Assembly: GCA_016712525.1 (NCBI GenBank)
Contig: JADJQX010000001.1
Span: forward strand, 1,116,001-1,180,000
Length of the DNA stretch: 64,000 bases
From: Myxococcales bacterium
GTDB taxonomy: Bacteria > Myxococcota_A > Polyangia > Polyangiales > Polyangiaceae
Direction of reading: 5' to 3'
In this document: positions 1 to 8,303 of the stretch, piece by piece
Numbering within the stretch: position 1 is the stretch's first letter
How the letters are laid out: each line of letters starts with the position of its first letter
Notes under the pieces: model-generated
Databases searched by the model: none
What the model was told of the DNA's origin: nothing
What the model saw: the letters and a program-made list of their open reading frames with translations, nothing else
Translations under genes and position numbers: made by a program

Positions 1-2199
1 GAGCCCACCGCGGTCGCCCTCTCCCCCACCGGCAAGACGGCCTGGGTCGCCAACTGGGTCGACGGCACGGTGCTCGGCATCGACACCGCCGAGCTCAAGG
101 TGAAGCGCACGGTCGACCTCAACGCGACGCTCGTGGGCACGGGCCTCCTCGGTACGGGCCTCACCGCGCGCCCCGGCCTCGCGCACCCGCGCTCGATCGC
201 CATCACCAACAACGGCAACGACGTCGACGACGACGAGTCGATCTACGTCACCGAGTACTTCGGGCAGCGCACGGCGCCCGAGTCGAACGCGTCGCCCGGC
301 AACGCCGCCGGCATGGACACGAACCACGACGGCATCGTCTACAAGGTGAGCGCGAAGGACGGCGCGGCGAGCGCGATTCGCCTCGGCCCTATCGCCGACA
401 TCGGCTTCAAGGACTCGGCCACCCAGACGGCCGGGTGTTTCCCGAATCAGCTCCAATCGATCACGATCCAGGGCAATTTTGCCTACGTGAGCCACATCTG
501 CGCCTCGCCGCGCGGCCCCACCGGCGGCACCACCGAGAACTTCAAGACCACCACGCACGGCGCGGTGTCGGTCATCGATCTCTCGAAGGGCGCCGAGGTG
601 AAGACGGGCACGGCGAGCCTCCACCAGAAGTTCGAGGTGCTCTTCGGGCAGCGCTCGACGGCCGACGCGAACCGCAGGTACCCCGCGGTGCCCTCGGACA
701 TCGCGTTCGTGAAGGGCGCGAGCGTGGGCTACGTCGCCGCCAACGCGATCGACGCCGTCTTCCGCGTGGCCTACGGCCAGACCGGGGAGATCGGCGAGGT
801 CGGCGCGACGAACAGCCTCTTCATCGACACGAACCCCGCCGGCATCCCCGCCGCGGGCTCGGGCAAGAACCCCATCGGCGTGGCGACGGCGAACACCGAC
901 GCCAACAAGCGCTTCATGTTCGTCGCCAACGACGTGAGCCGCACCGTGCAGGTCGTCGACCTCAACACGCAGGCCCTCGCCGGCGGCGCGGCGACCCCGG
1001 TCGCGGCGGTCACGGCGGCCCAGCCGGCCGCGGGCTCGAAGGAAGAGAAGGTCCTGAAGGGCAAGCGGTTCTTCAACACGGGCGCAGGTCGTTGGTCGTT
1101 CGGCGGCCAAGGCTGGGGCGCGTGCCAGTCGTGCCACGTCGACGGCTACTCGGACAACGTCTCGTGGTCGTTTGCTCGCGGGCCGCGCCAGTCGACCTCG
1201 CTCGACGGAAGCTTCTCCAAGAAGGATCCGAACGACCAGCGCATCTTCAACTGGACGGCGATCTTCGACGAGGTCGACGACTTCGAGGGCAACACGCGCG
1301 GCATCTCGGGCGGCGTGGGCGCCATCGTGTCGAAGGCCACGGCCCCCATCAGCAACGCCGACCGCATCGACATCGCGACGGCGCCGCACAACCACACGGG
1401 CCTCAACGGCTCGGCCACGCAGGCCGCCGACAAGACCAACCCCGCCGGCCTCCCCGCCGCGAGCGTGCTCTCCGACTGGGAGGAGATCACCGAGTACCTG
1501 AAGACCATCCGCCCGCCGCGCGCCGCCACCGGGCTCGACCCGGCCAAGGTCGCCCTCGGCAAGCAGCTCTTCTCCTCGGACGGGAGCTGCCAGGGCTGCC
1601 ACGGCGGCGACAAGTGGACGATCTCGAAGCGCTTCTACACGCCCTCGATCCAGACCATGACCGACCTCCGCGGCAAGACGTGGAGCGCCCCGGCCGGCTT
1701 CCCGGCGGCGCTCTTGCCGACCGAGAGCGGCACGGGCTCGATGCGCCTCGATCCGGCCTCGCTCCCCGACCCGGCGACGATTGGCAACTTCGACCAAATC
1801 CTCTGCATTTTGCGCCCGGTGGGCACGTTCAACGTGGCCGACGCCATCTCGGGCGTGAGTGAGTTCCGCCAGAACTCGAACGCGACGACCCCGGTCGCGG
1901 CGCAGGGCAACCAGGCCTTCGGCCGCGGCTTCAATCCGCCGTCGCTCTTCGGCCTCTCGACCGGCGCGCCGTACCTCCACGCGGGCAACGCCGCCACCCT
2001 CGAGAGCCTGTTCTCGCCCACGTTCAAGGCGCACTACGCGGCGCTCGCCCCGAACTTCCTCTCCGAGGCGAACCCCACCGAGCGGGCCCAGAACCTCTCG
2101 GCGCTCGTGCAGTACCTGCTCTCGATCGACGAAGCGACGCCCACCGTGGCCATCCCGGCCGCGGGCGCCCAGGGCGGCGACTTCTGCTCCAACAACTGA
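1..2199 (+). CDS. YVTN beta-propeller / di-haem cytochrome c protein (5' truncated)
   Basis: The reading frame is open from the first base, so the N-terminus lies outside the window; 732 residues are visible. The first part reads as YVTN-type propeller repeats (for example VALSPTGKTAWVANW near residue 6). It is followed by two c-type haem sites, CQSCH at residues 375-379 and CQGCH at 530-534, and a stretch resembling MauG/cytochrome c peroxidase proteins (GAPYLHAGN near 660). It is probably an exported periplasmic or surface redox protein, since haem attachment needs export, but the signal peptide is not in view. The partner and substrate are unknown. A strong hairpin follows the stop codon, suggesting the transcript ends here. 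Confidence 0.85.
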   Translation, partial: EPTAVALSPTGKTAWVANWVDGTVLGIDTAELKVKRTVDLNATLVGTGLLGTGLTARPGLAHPRSIAITNNGNDVDDDESIYVTEYFGQRTAPESNASPGNAAGMDTNHDGIVYKVSAKDGAASAIRLGPIADIGFKDSATQTAGCFPNQLQSITIQGNFAYVSHICASPRGPTGGTTENFKTTTHGAVSVIDLSKGAEVKTGTASLHQKFEVLFGQRSTADANRRYPAVPSDIAFVKGASVGYVAANAIDAVFRVAYGQTGEIGEVGATNSLFIDTNPAGIPAAGSGKNPIGVATANTDANKRFMFVANDVSRTVQVVDLNTQALAGGAATPVAAVTAAQPAAGSKEEKVLKGKRFFNTGAGRWSFGGQGWGACQSCHVDGYSDNVSWSFARGPRQSTSLDGSFSKKDPNDQRIFNWTAIFDEVDDFEGNTRGISGGVGAIVSKATAPISNADRIDIATAPHNHTGLNGSATQAADKTNPAGLPAASVLSDWEEITEYLKTIRPPRAATGLDPAKVALGKQLFSSDGSCQGCHGGDKWTISKRFYTPSIQTMTDLRGKTWSAPAGFPAALLPTESGTGSMRLDPASLPDPATIGNFDQILCILRPVGTFNVADAISGVSEFRQNSNATTPVAAQGNQAFGRGFNPPSLFGLSTGAPYLHAGNAATLESLFSPTFKAHYAALAPNFLSEANPTERAQNLSALVQYLLSIDEATPTVAIPAAGAQGGDFCSNN

Positions 2200-2216
2200 C
2201 AGTCCGTCACTCCGAG

Positions 2217-2248
2217 ATCGGGCACGCCTCCCCTGGGGCGTGCCCGAT
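2217..2248 (+). terminator. Hairpin terminator after the cytochrome gene
   Basis: Perfect 12-bp arms (ATCGGGCACGCC at 2217-2228 and its complement at 2237-2248) with an 8-nt loop begin 17 nt after the stop codon. The downstream tract is only moderately T-rich (TTCGCTTT). Confidence 0.65.
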
Positions 2249-2294
2249 TTCGCTTTCGAAACGTCGCTAAGTCCGCGTTCCTTCGAAAGCGAAA
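2248..2294. repeat. 13-bp perfect inverted repeat with 21-bp spacer
   Basis: TTTCGCTTTCGAA at 2248-2260 is matched by its exact reverse complement at 2282-2294. It sits directly after the terminator hairpin in the gap 2200-2588. It could be an operator, a second transcript-end structure or a scar. A looser relative of the arm (TTTTGAAATGTCGC) follows at about 2308. Confidence 0.5.
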
Positions 2295-2588
2295 CTCGCC
2301 TTTCGTTTTTGAAATGTCGCCACGCCCACCCTCCACGAAATCATTGAGAATTTCGACGCCATGGGGTTGGCCCGGCTTTCGCTTAAGTGAGAGTCGACGG
2401 CGCGCGGGAAGGTCAATCCCCCCCACCCGACTCGTGTGCCGTCATGTTGTTGTCCGTAGGGCTCGTTGCGGAGGTCCCCTCCCCCTCAAGCCTTCGTGAT
2501 GAGCTCTACGGTTGAACGGCGTCGCGCGGCGAGGTTTCCCTCCCCCCCACCTCCCGCGCGGCGCCCGTTCTTTTTCGTGCCCGTGCCG
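2295..2588. other. Intergenic stretch without a recognised gene
   Basis: This completes a 389-bp gap between the cytochrome gene and the 3' end of the sugar kinase gene. Short open frames occur on both strands but none has a convincing start, ribosome site or recognisable product. No tRNA-like cloverleaf or promoter stood out. Confidence 0.5.
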
Positions 2589-3410
2589 TCACGCGAGGCG
2601 GGCAGCGCTCTCGAGGGGGCTCTCGTGCGACAGCACCGCGGCGCCGAACGGGCCTGCGCGTCGCGCGGCCTCGACGACCGGGTGCCCGGCCGCGACGAAG
2701 TACGTGAGCGCCGCGGCGAACGAGTCTCCCGCGCCGTAGTCGCCTCGTACGGCGCTCACGTGAGGCGGCGCGTCGGCGAGCACGAGCCCCGAGGCGGTCT
2801 CGACACGAATGGGGCCCGGTCCCTGGGTGAGCACGAGCGCGCGCGGGGGCCTCGCGTACGCCGAAAACGATGTGTTTTCGCGGGGATCGGAGGCGCTTCC
2901 CACGAGCACGTCGGGCACGACGCCGGTGTCGGACACGACGTGCGCGCGACGCGCCGTCACCACGAGGGCCCTCGCCGCGCGGGCAACCACGAGAGACCGC
3001 GCGCAGGCCCCCGTGAAGTACACGGCGTCGAACGAGGCGAGCGTGTCCCACGCGAGGGGGTCGTCGGCCGTGGGCTGCAAAGGCGGTGACGTCACCACGA
3101 TCGTGCGCCGCCCGTGCGCGTCGAGCATGACGACGACGCGCGGGTGTGGGCCGCGTTTTCGAGCCAAATGGAGCCTCGCGCCCGTACCGACGAGGGCACG
3201 CTCGACCTCTCCCGCGCCGTCGTCGTCGCCGAGCGCCGTGAAGAGGTGCACCTCGGCGTTCGAGCGCACGAGCTGATGGAACGCGACCCCTCCGCCGCCA
3301 CCGGCCAAGAACCGCGGGCGCTCGAGGTGCGCGATGTCACCGGCCTCGGGGACGTGCTCCACACGGCCGAGCGTGACGTGCTCCACGTGGCCCACGACGG
3401 CGATGCGCAT
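2589..3410 (-). CDS. PfkB-family carbohydrate kinase
   Basis: The 273-residue product is a compact member of the ribokinase/PfkB family, which phosphorylates sugars or nucleosides with ATP. An N-terminal glycine-rich segment (FLAGGGGGVAFHQL, residues 34-47) matches the first family signature. The C-terminal GDYGAGDSFAAALTYF matches the second, with the GAGD anion hole and catalytic Asp. The protein is somewhat short for the family (usually about 300). The substrate cannot be told from sequence. It diverges from the aldo/keto reductase gene across 69 bp, so the two may share a control region. Confidence 0.85.
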   Translation of the reverse strand: MRIAVVGHVEHVTLGRVEHVPEAGDIAHLERPRFLAGGGGGVAFHQLVRSNAEVHLFTALGDDDGAGEVERALVGTGARLHLARKRGPHPRVVVMLDAHGRRTIVVTSPPLQPTADDPLAWDTLASFDAVYFTGACARSLVVARAARALVVTARRAHVVSDTGVVPDVLVGSASDPRENTSFSAYARPPRALVLTQGPGPIRVETASGLVLADAPPHVSAVRGDYGAGDSFAAALTYFVAAGHPVVEAARRAGPFGAAVLSHESPLESAARLA

Positions 3411-3479
3411 CGTTCCACGCTACCACGAGCACGCCCCCCGCGATTGCCGCCCGCCCGCTTCGCCGGTATCCAAGGGGGC

Positions 3480-4565
3480 ATGCCGCTCAACCACTATGTC
3501 ACGCTCGGTTCCTCGGGGCTTCGTGTGAGCCCTCTCTGCCTCGGCGCCATGACCTTCGGCGAAGACTGGGGCTGGGGCTCTTCGGTCGAAGACTCGAAGC
3601 GCATCCTCGACCACTACATCGCCCAGGGCGGAAACTTCATCGACACCGCCAACGCCTACACGAAGGGCCACTCCGAGGCCATCATCGGCGACCACATCGG
3701 GCACGACCGCAAGAAGCGCGATCGTGTGGTCATCGCCACCAAGTTCATGTCGAACCTCTACACGGGAGATCCGAACGGCGGCGGCGCGAACCGCAAGGCC
3801 ATCATCTCGCAGTGCGAGCAGTCGCTCCGGCGCCTCAAGACCGACTACATCGACCTTTATTGGCTCCACGTGTGGGACACGACGACCCCCATCGAGGAGA
3901 CGTACCGCGCCCTCGACACGCTCGTGGAGCAGGGAAAAGTACGTTACCTCGGCTTCAGCGACACGCCCGCGTGGAAGTGCGCCCAGGCCCAGACGCTCGC
4001 CCACTTTCGTGGGTACTCGCCGCTCGTGGCGCTGCAAATCGAGTATTCGCTCCTCCAGCGCACCGTCGAGGGCGAGCTCGTCCCGATGGCGCGCGAGCTC
4101 GGGCTCGGCATCACGCCGTGGTCGCCCCTGAAGAGCGGCGCGCTGAGTGGCAAGTACCGGCGCGAAGATCACGGCAATCACAAGGCGGGCCGCGGCGCGT
4201 GGGCCACGAGCGCCCTCGACGAAAAGACCTACGCCGTGCTCGACGTGCTCGCCGACATCGCGAAGGAGCTCGGCACCACCATCCCACGCGTGGCGATCGC
4301 GTGGGTGCAAGGGCGCGCGGGCGTCGCGTCGACGATCATCGGCGCACGCACGATGGCCCAGCTCGAGGACAACCTCGCCGCGCTCGAGGTCACCCTCACG
4401 GCCGCTCACGTCGAGAAGCTCGACGCCGTGAGCAAGCCGAGCCTGCCGTTCCCCTGCGATTTCGTGGCCAATTCAGCGCCGTTCTACTTCGGTGGCACGA
4501 CGATCGACGGCAAGTCGGCACCGGCGTGGCCGATGGCCCCGAAGGACGACACCGACCGTTACTGA
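3480..4565 (+). CDS. Aldo/keto reductase
   Basis: The 361-residue product is an NAD(P)H-dependent aldo/keto reductase with a TIM-barrel fold. The catalytic tetrad is readable in order: Asp and Tyr in FIDTANAYTKG, Lys in VVIATKF, His in YWLHVWD. The C-terminal STIIGARTMAQLEDN is the usual cofactor-binding segment. It resembles the YajO/Tas-like or AKR11-13 groups, but the substrate is unknown. The ATG at 3480 was chosen because similarity starts at once (LGSSGLRVSPLCLG) and AAGGGGG lies just upstream. The open frame continues upstream over the divergent kinase gene, where it is a shadow. Confidence 0.92.
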   Translation: MPLNHYVTLGSSGLRVSPLCLGAMTFGEDWGWGSSVEDSKRILDHYIAQGGNFIDTANAYTKGHSEAIIGDHIGHDRKKRDRVVIATKFMSNLYTGDPNGGGANRKAIISQCEQSLRRLKTDYIDLYWLHVWDTTTPIEETYRALDTLVEQGKVRYLGFSDTPAWKCAQAQTLAHFRGYSPLVALQIEYSLLQRTVEGELVPMARELGLGITPWSPLKSGALSGKYRREDHGNHKAGRGAWATSALDEKTYAVLDVLADIAKELGTTIPRVAIAWVQGRAGVASTIIGARTMAQLEDNLAALEVTLTAAHVEKLDAVSKPSLPFPCDFVANSAPFYFGGTTIDGKSAPAWPMAPKDDTDRY

Positions 4566-4574
4566 GCCCACGAG

Positions 4575-4608
4575 GCCCCTCCGTGCCGGCGCGTGTGCAC
4601 GGAGGGGC
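4575..4608. terminator. Bidirectional hairpin between convergent genes
   Basis: Perfect 12-bp arms (GCCCCTCCGTGC at 4575-4586 and its complement at 4597-4608) with a 10-nt loop lie exactly between two convergent stop codons. There is no long T-run, so rho-independent action is plausible but not certain. Confidence 0.65.
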
Positions 4609-4617
4609 GGCTCGCGC

Positions 4618-5361
4618 TCAATAGGCGACGCGAGCGTCGGTGATGGTGGCGCGGCCGCGGAAGTGCTTGTGGACGAAGAGGAAGCTCCCTCGCCCATCGA
4701 ACGAGAAGGCCGACGGCGCGCGGCCGAGGGGCGTCGTGTTGCCGAACGTGAGCGTCACGTCGACGTGATCGATGAACGTGGGGTTTTTGCTGAACGAGAA
4801 GCCCATGCTGAGGATCTCGCCCTTGGTCGTGTCGACCCACGCGGTGCCCTTGATGGCGTCTTCGGCAGGCTCCTTCGGATCGAACGCGACGCGCACCCGC
4901 GTGGGCACGTTGCGATCGTGCTCGACCACCGCGAACACGTAGCGAGGCTGCTCGCTCGCGAGGAAGGGGATTTTGAGCTCCTTTTTGTCCTTCTTGGGCT
5001 TTCGTGAGGCGGCCTTCTCGCGGGCCTCTTGGGTCTTGTCGTGGCCGTCCTCGAGGTACCGCACGATGTCGACCTTCGGCGTGGGATCGCCGCGGCGCGC
5101 CTCGATGCGCACGCGCGCCTCTTTGGTGCTCGCCACGTGGCCGTCGGACGCGACCTCTTCGAACGTGCCGTCGAGCGTGTACGCGCCGCGGGCCTTCATC
5201 TGTTCGAACGCCTCGGCGTGGCGCGCGAGCCCAGCGAGGAGCGCCGGAGGTACGTCGACGCGGGCCTCGACTTGGGGCGCGGGGCCCACGTCGGCGAAGG
5301 CCATCGGAGCGAGCGCGAACGCGGCGACGACGGCGAAGGGCAGGAAGCGGAGGCGTGTCAT
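4618..5361 (-). CDS. Secreted protein of unknown function
   Basis: The 247-residue product has a clear Sec signal (MTRLRFLPFAVVAAFALA, cleavage likely after AFA at about residue 23). The mature part is rich in beta-strand-like alternation. A basic insert (KPKKDKKELK) sits at about residue 125, and the end (THITDARV-type strands) suggests a LolA- or DUF-type half-barrel. I do not recognise the family. The internal ATG at 5361 was chosen because it begins the signal peptide; the frame is open 16 codons further up. It is downstream of, and codirectional with, the S9 peptidase gene (87-bp gap). Confidence 0.75.
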   Translation of the reverse strand: MTRLRFLPFAVVAAFALAPMAFADVGPAPQVEARVDVPPALLAGLARHAEAFEQMKARGAYTLDGTFEEVASDGHVASTKEARVRIEARRGDPTPKVDIVRYLEDGHDKTQEAREKAASRKPKKDKKELKIPFLASEQPRYVFAVVEHDRNVPTRVRVAFDPKEPAEDAIKGTAWVDTTKGEILSMGFSFSKNPTFIDHVDVTLTFGNTTPLGRAPSAFSFDGRGSFLFVHKHFRGRATITDARVAY

Positions 5362-5448
5362 GGCCCCGGAAGCATCCCCTCGGGTCGACCTCGAGGCAAG
5401 CCGGGCCACCGTAAAGTTTCTCGGCGCCCGGCGAGCCGCGGAGCGCGC

Positions 5449-7737
5449 TCAGCGCAGCGTCTCGGCGAAGTACTCGGCGATCTTGCGCGAGACCCACTCC
5501 TTGGCGGCCGGGTCCTTCGTGCCGTGGCGCTCACCGGGGAGCACCACCATGTCGAACGGCTTTTGCGCCGCGACCAGCGCGTCGACGAGCTTCGCAGAGT
5601 TTGCAAAGTGCACGTTTTCGTCCATGAGGCCGTGCATGACGAGGAGCTTGCCCTGGAGGGCGGCGGCGTGTTGCGAGAGCTCCGTCTCGGTGTAGGCGGG
5701 CCCTTTGGGGCCGAGGTAACGCTCGGTGTAGCCGCTGTCGTAGAAAGACCAGTCGACGACCGACGCGTCGGCGATGCCGGCCTTGTATTTCCCGGGCGCG
5801 CGCAGCATCGCGTTCAACACCATGGTGCCGCCGTAGCTCACGCCGTAGATGCCCACACGCGTCGGGTCGACGCCCTCCATGCTCTTCAGCGCCTCGAGCG
5901 CGTCGAGCTGATCCTCGAGCTCGATCCGACCGAGCTTGCCGTACGTGACCGACGCGAACTCGTGACCACGACCGGCCGAGCCTCGGTTGTCGACCTGGAG
6001 CACGAAGAAGCCGCGATCGGCGAGGTGCTGCCAGAGGAGCTTGGGCGCGAACTTGTTCTGCACGGCCTGCACGCCGGGGCCCCCGTACACCATGACCACC
6101 ACGGGGTAGAGCCGGCCGGGCTCTTGGCGGCGCGGGCGGAGCAGGTTCCCGTGAAGGAGGGTGCCGTCCTTCGTGTAGGCGGTGAACGGCTCGAGAGGGC
6201 GAACGCCGAGCGCCTCGATCTCGGGATCTTTGGGCGGCGTGAGGTCGTGGAGCTTCTCTCCTTTGGGGCCGCGGAGCTCGACCGCGGGCGGGCGGTTTCG
6301 GGCCGAGTGCACGTCGAGGTAGCGGCCGGTCTCGCCGTCGACCACGGGCACGTGCACACCGGGCTCGGGGGTCACCCTCCGCACCTCGCCCCCCGCGAGA
6401 GGCACCGCGTAGAGGTTTCGCTCGAGGGGGCTGTCCTTCGTGCCGACGAAGTAGACGACGCGGTTCTTCTCGTCGATCGCGGAGATCTGGGTCACGTCCC
6501 ACGCGCCCTGCGTGAGCACCTTCTCGACGGCACCTTGCCCGTCGCGGAGCTCGAGGTGCCCGTGCCCACCCGTGACGCCGATCGACACGAAGCCCGACGA
6601 CCCCTCGAGGCGCTTCATGGGGAGCGCCTCGGCGTACCGGCGGTCCGACGCGATCTCGCGCACGGAGGTGGCGAGCGAGCGCGCGTCGACCCTCACGAAC
6701 GACACCGAGCGTTGATCCCGGGCGACGGCCTGGAGCGAGAACGCGGCCGACGTGGGCTCCCACGAGAACGACACGAGGTACCGCCCGTCCATCCCGGGCA
6801 GGGTCACCTTGCGCGGCGCGCCACCCGCGAGCGGCGCTACATACACGGAAACCTTGGGGTTTTTGCCGCCCGCGAGGGGGTACCGCTCGGCGTCGAAGCG
6901 CGCCTCGCCCGCGCGGTACCCGGGCACCACGAGCTCGTCGACCTCGGCGTCGTCGACCTCGAGGAAGACGACGCTCTTGCAGTCGGGCGAGAGGAAGAAG
7001 CCCGAGGGCTCGCCGAACTCTTCTTGAGAGTTGTAGTCGGACTGGCCGCGCGTGACGTGCGCCTTGGCGCCCCGGGTGAGCGCCACCTCTTTGGACGAGG
7101 CGAGATCGTACGCGTAGAGCTCGGGGCCGCGCACGTAGACGACCTTCTCTCCGCTCGCGCAGATCTTCGGGTCGAGCTCGGGATCTTTGGTGGCCGTGAG
7201 CGCGCGCACGCGGCCGTCGCTCTCGCGCAGGTACACGTCGCCGGCGAACGGCACGACGAGGCGCCCTCCCTGCTTGGCGAACGCGTACGACGTGATGCCC
7301 TTCGTGCGGAGGCGCTGGCGCTCGCGGCGAAGCTCCTCTTCTTTGGAGATGACCTCGCCGGCCTTGGGCACGAGATCCTGCGCACGCAAGAGCACCTTCG
7401 TCGCGCCTTGGGCCTCGTCGTACTCGAACAGCGAGAGCACGTCGTTCTTTTGCTCGCTCGCGAGGTAGGCGATTTTTCGGGTGCCCGGCACGAACGAGAG
7501 CTGCGACGGCACGCTCCAGCCCGGCTCGGGGTGTTTGGCCATGCGCGCGAACGTGACGGCGCTCGCGCTCGCGGGCTGGGGCGAAGCAGCGCGCGGCACC
7601 TTGGGCGCGGGCGGCGCAGAAGGCGTAGGCGGCGCGACCACGGCCGTCACCCCCGAGGGAGACGCGGGCGGAGGCGCCTCGCCCCCACACGCGAAGGTTC
7701 CGAGGGCCACGAGGAGCGGAGCGATCCGAGCGCGCAT
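5449..7737 (-). CDS. S9 family (DPP4-like) lipoprotein peptidase
   Basis: The 762-residue product is a prolyl-oligopeptidase-clan serine peptidase of the dipeptidyl peptidase IV type, which removes N-terminal dipeptides. The order is: lipoprotein-like signal ending at FACGG (Cys17), a Pro/Ala linker, an eight-bladed propeller-like region (about 60-500), then the alpha/beta hydrolase domain. The triad is visible as Ser634 in GVSYGGTM, Asp706 in HGLMDENVH and His738 in GERHG. QVDNRGSAGRG and the EEELRRERQRLRTKGITSY helix are typical DPP4 signatures. The lipobox has Phe at -2, which is unusual. It probably acts at the cell surface on peptides from prey or medium (inference). Confidence 0.92.
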   Translation of the reverse strand: MRARIAPLLVALGTFACGGEAPPPASPSGVTAVVAPPTPSAPPAPKVPRAASPQPASASAVTFARMAKHPEPGWSVPSQLSFVPGTRKIAYLASEQKNDVLSLFEYDEAQGATKVLLRAQDLVPKAGEVISKEEELRRERQRLRTKGITSYAFAKQGGRLVVPFAGDVYLRESDGRVRALTATKDPELDPKICASGEKVVYVRGPELYAYDLASSKEVALTRGAKAHVTRGQSDYNSQEEFGEPSGFFLSPDCKSVVFLEVDDAEVDELVVPGYRAGEARFDAERYPLAGGKNPKVSVYVAPLAGGAPRKVTLPGMDGRYLVSFSWEPTSAAFSLQAVARDQRSVSFVRVDARSLATSVREIASDRRYAEALPMKRLEGSSGFVSIGVTGGHGHLELRDGQGAVEKVLTQGAWDVTQISAIDEKNRVVYFVGTKDSPLERNLYAVPLAGGEVRRVTPEPGVHVPVVDGETGRYLDVHSARNRPPAVELRGPKGEKLHDLTPPKDPEIEALGVRPLEPFTAYTKDGTLLHGNLLRPRRQEPGRLYPVVVMVYGGPGVQAVQNKFAPKLLWQHLADRGFFVLQVDNRGSAGRGHEFASVTYGKLGRIELEDQLDALEALKSMEGVDPTRVGIYGVSYGGTMVLNAMLRAPGKYKAGIADASVVDWSFYDSGYTERYLGPKGPAYTETELSQHAAALQGKLLVMHGLMDENVHFANSAKLVDALVAAQKPFDMVVLPGERHGTKDPAAKEWVSRKIAEYFAETLR

Positions 7738-7822
7738 GCCCGGGGTTTAGCGCACTTTTCGACCGAAAAGGAGGCGGCTCGGGCCCTTCGACCACCGCGG
7801 AGCGCGACCGTGGCTCTCGGCG

Positions 7823-8200
7823 CTACACGTCCGGAGCGAGCTCGGCCTCGATGTCCGCGAGGAGCTCGGCGTTGTCGACCACGGCGGCCTTCTCGGTCGC
7901 GGTGGGGAACACGGCGAAGCGCGTGGAGTCGGCCGTGGCGCCCGGGATCCACTTGCTCACGAAGTCGTCGAGCGCGATCTCACGAGGCGACAGCGTGGCC
8001 CAGTCGCCCGTGGCGCACGCGGCGGCGAGCTCTCGCTCGGGCCACACCGGGATGACGTCGATCCCCTCGACCTTGCCGGCGGCCCAGCCCTCGTCGTAGA
8101 GGCCCCACACGGCCTTTTTCTCGCAGATCGTGCGGATGAAGTGGTCGTAGCGCTCGGGCGCCTCCATGCCGCTCGGGGCAAGCTTCTCGTCGGGGTTCAT
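7823..8200 (-). CDS. DUF2750 family protein
   Basis: The 125-residue product matches my memory of DUF2750 over most of its length (YDHFIRTICEKKAVWGLYDE, then IPVWPERELA and LDDFVSKWIPG). These are small cytoplasmic proteins of unknown role. ATG at 8200 was preferred to upstream in-frame codons because AGGAG lies 5 nt before it. The gene stands between the P450 and S9 peptidase genes on the same strand with gaps of 103 and 85 bp. Confidence 0.85.
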   Translation of the reverse strand: MNPDEKLAPSGMEAPERYDHFIRTICEKKAVWGLYDEGWAAGKVEGIDVIPVWPERELAAACATGDWATLSPREIALDDFVSKWIPGATADSTRFAVFPTATEKAAVVDNAELLADIEAELAPDV

Positions 8201-8303
8201 GAGGGCTCCTCGTTCGCGCGGGCTCCGTGAAAGGGCGGACCCACGAACGGGCGCATGGATGCGGCAAGCCGTTCGACCCGTCAAGCGCCGACGCGCGCGA
8301 AGG

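Noticed and set aside
435..1862. Long plus-strand frame of 475 codons inside the cytochrome gene
   Set aside because: It is Arg/Gly/His-rich, has no domain and lies wholly within the convincing propeller/cytochrome gene in another frame. It is a GC-driven shadow.
5029..8055. 1008-codon plus-strand frame opposite the S9 peptidase
   Set aside because: It is antisense to the S9 peptidase and DUF2750 genes. Its composition (Arg, Gly, His, Val, Glu) is typical of the complement of high-GC coding DNA, and no motifs were found.
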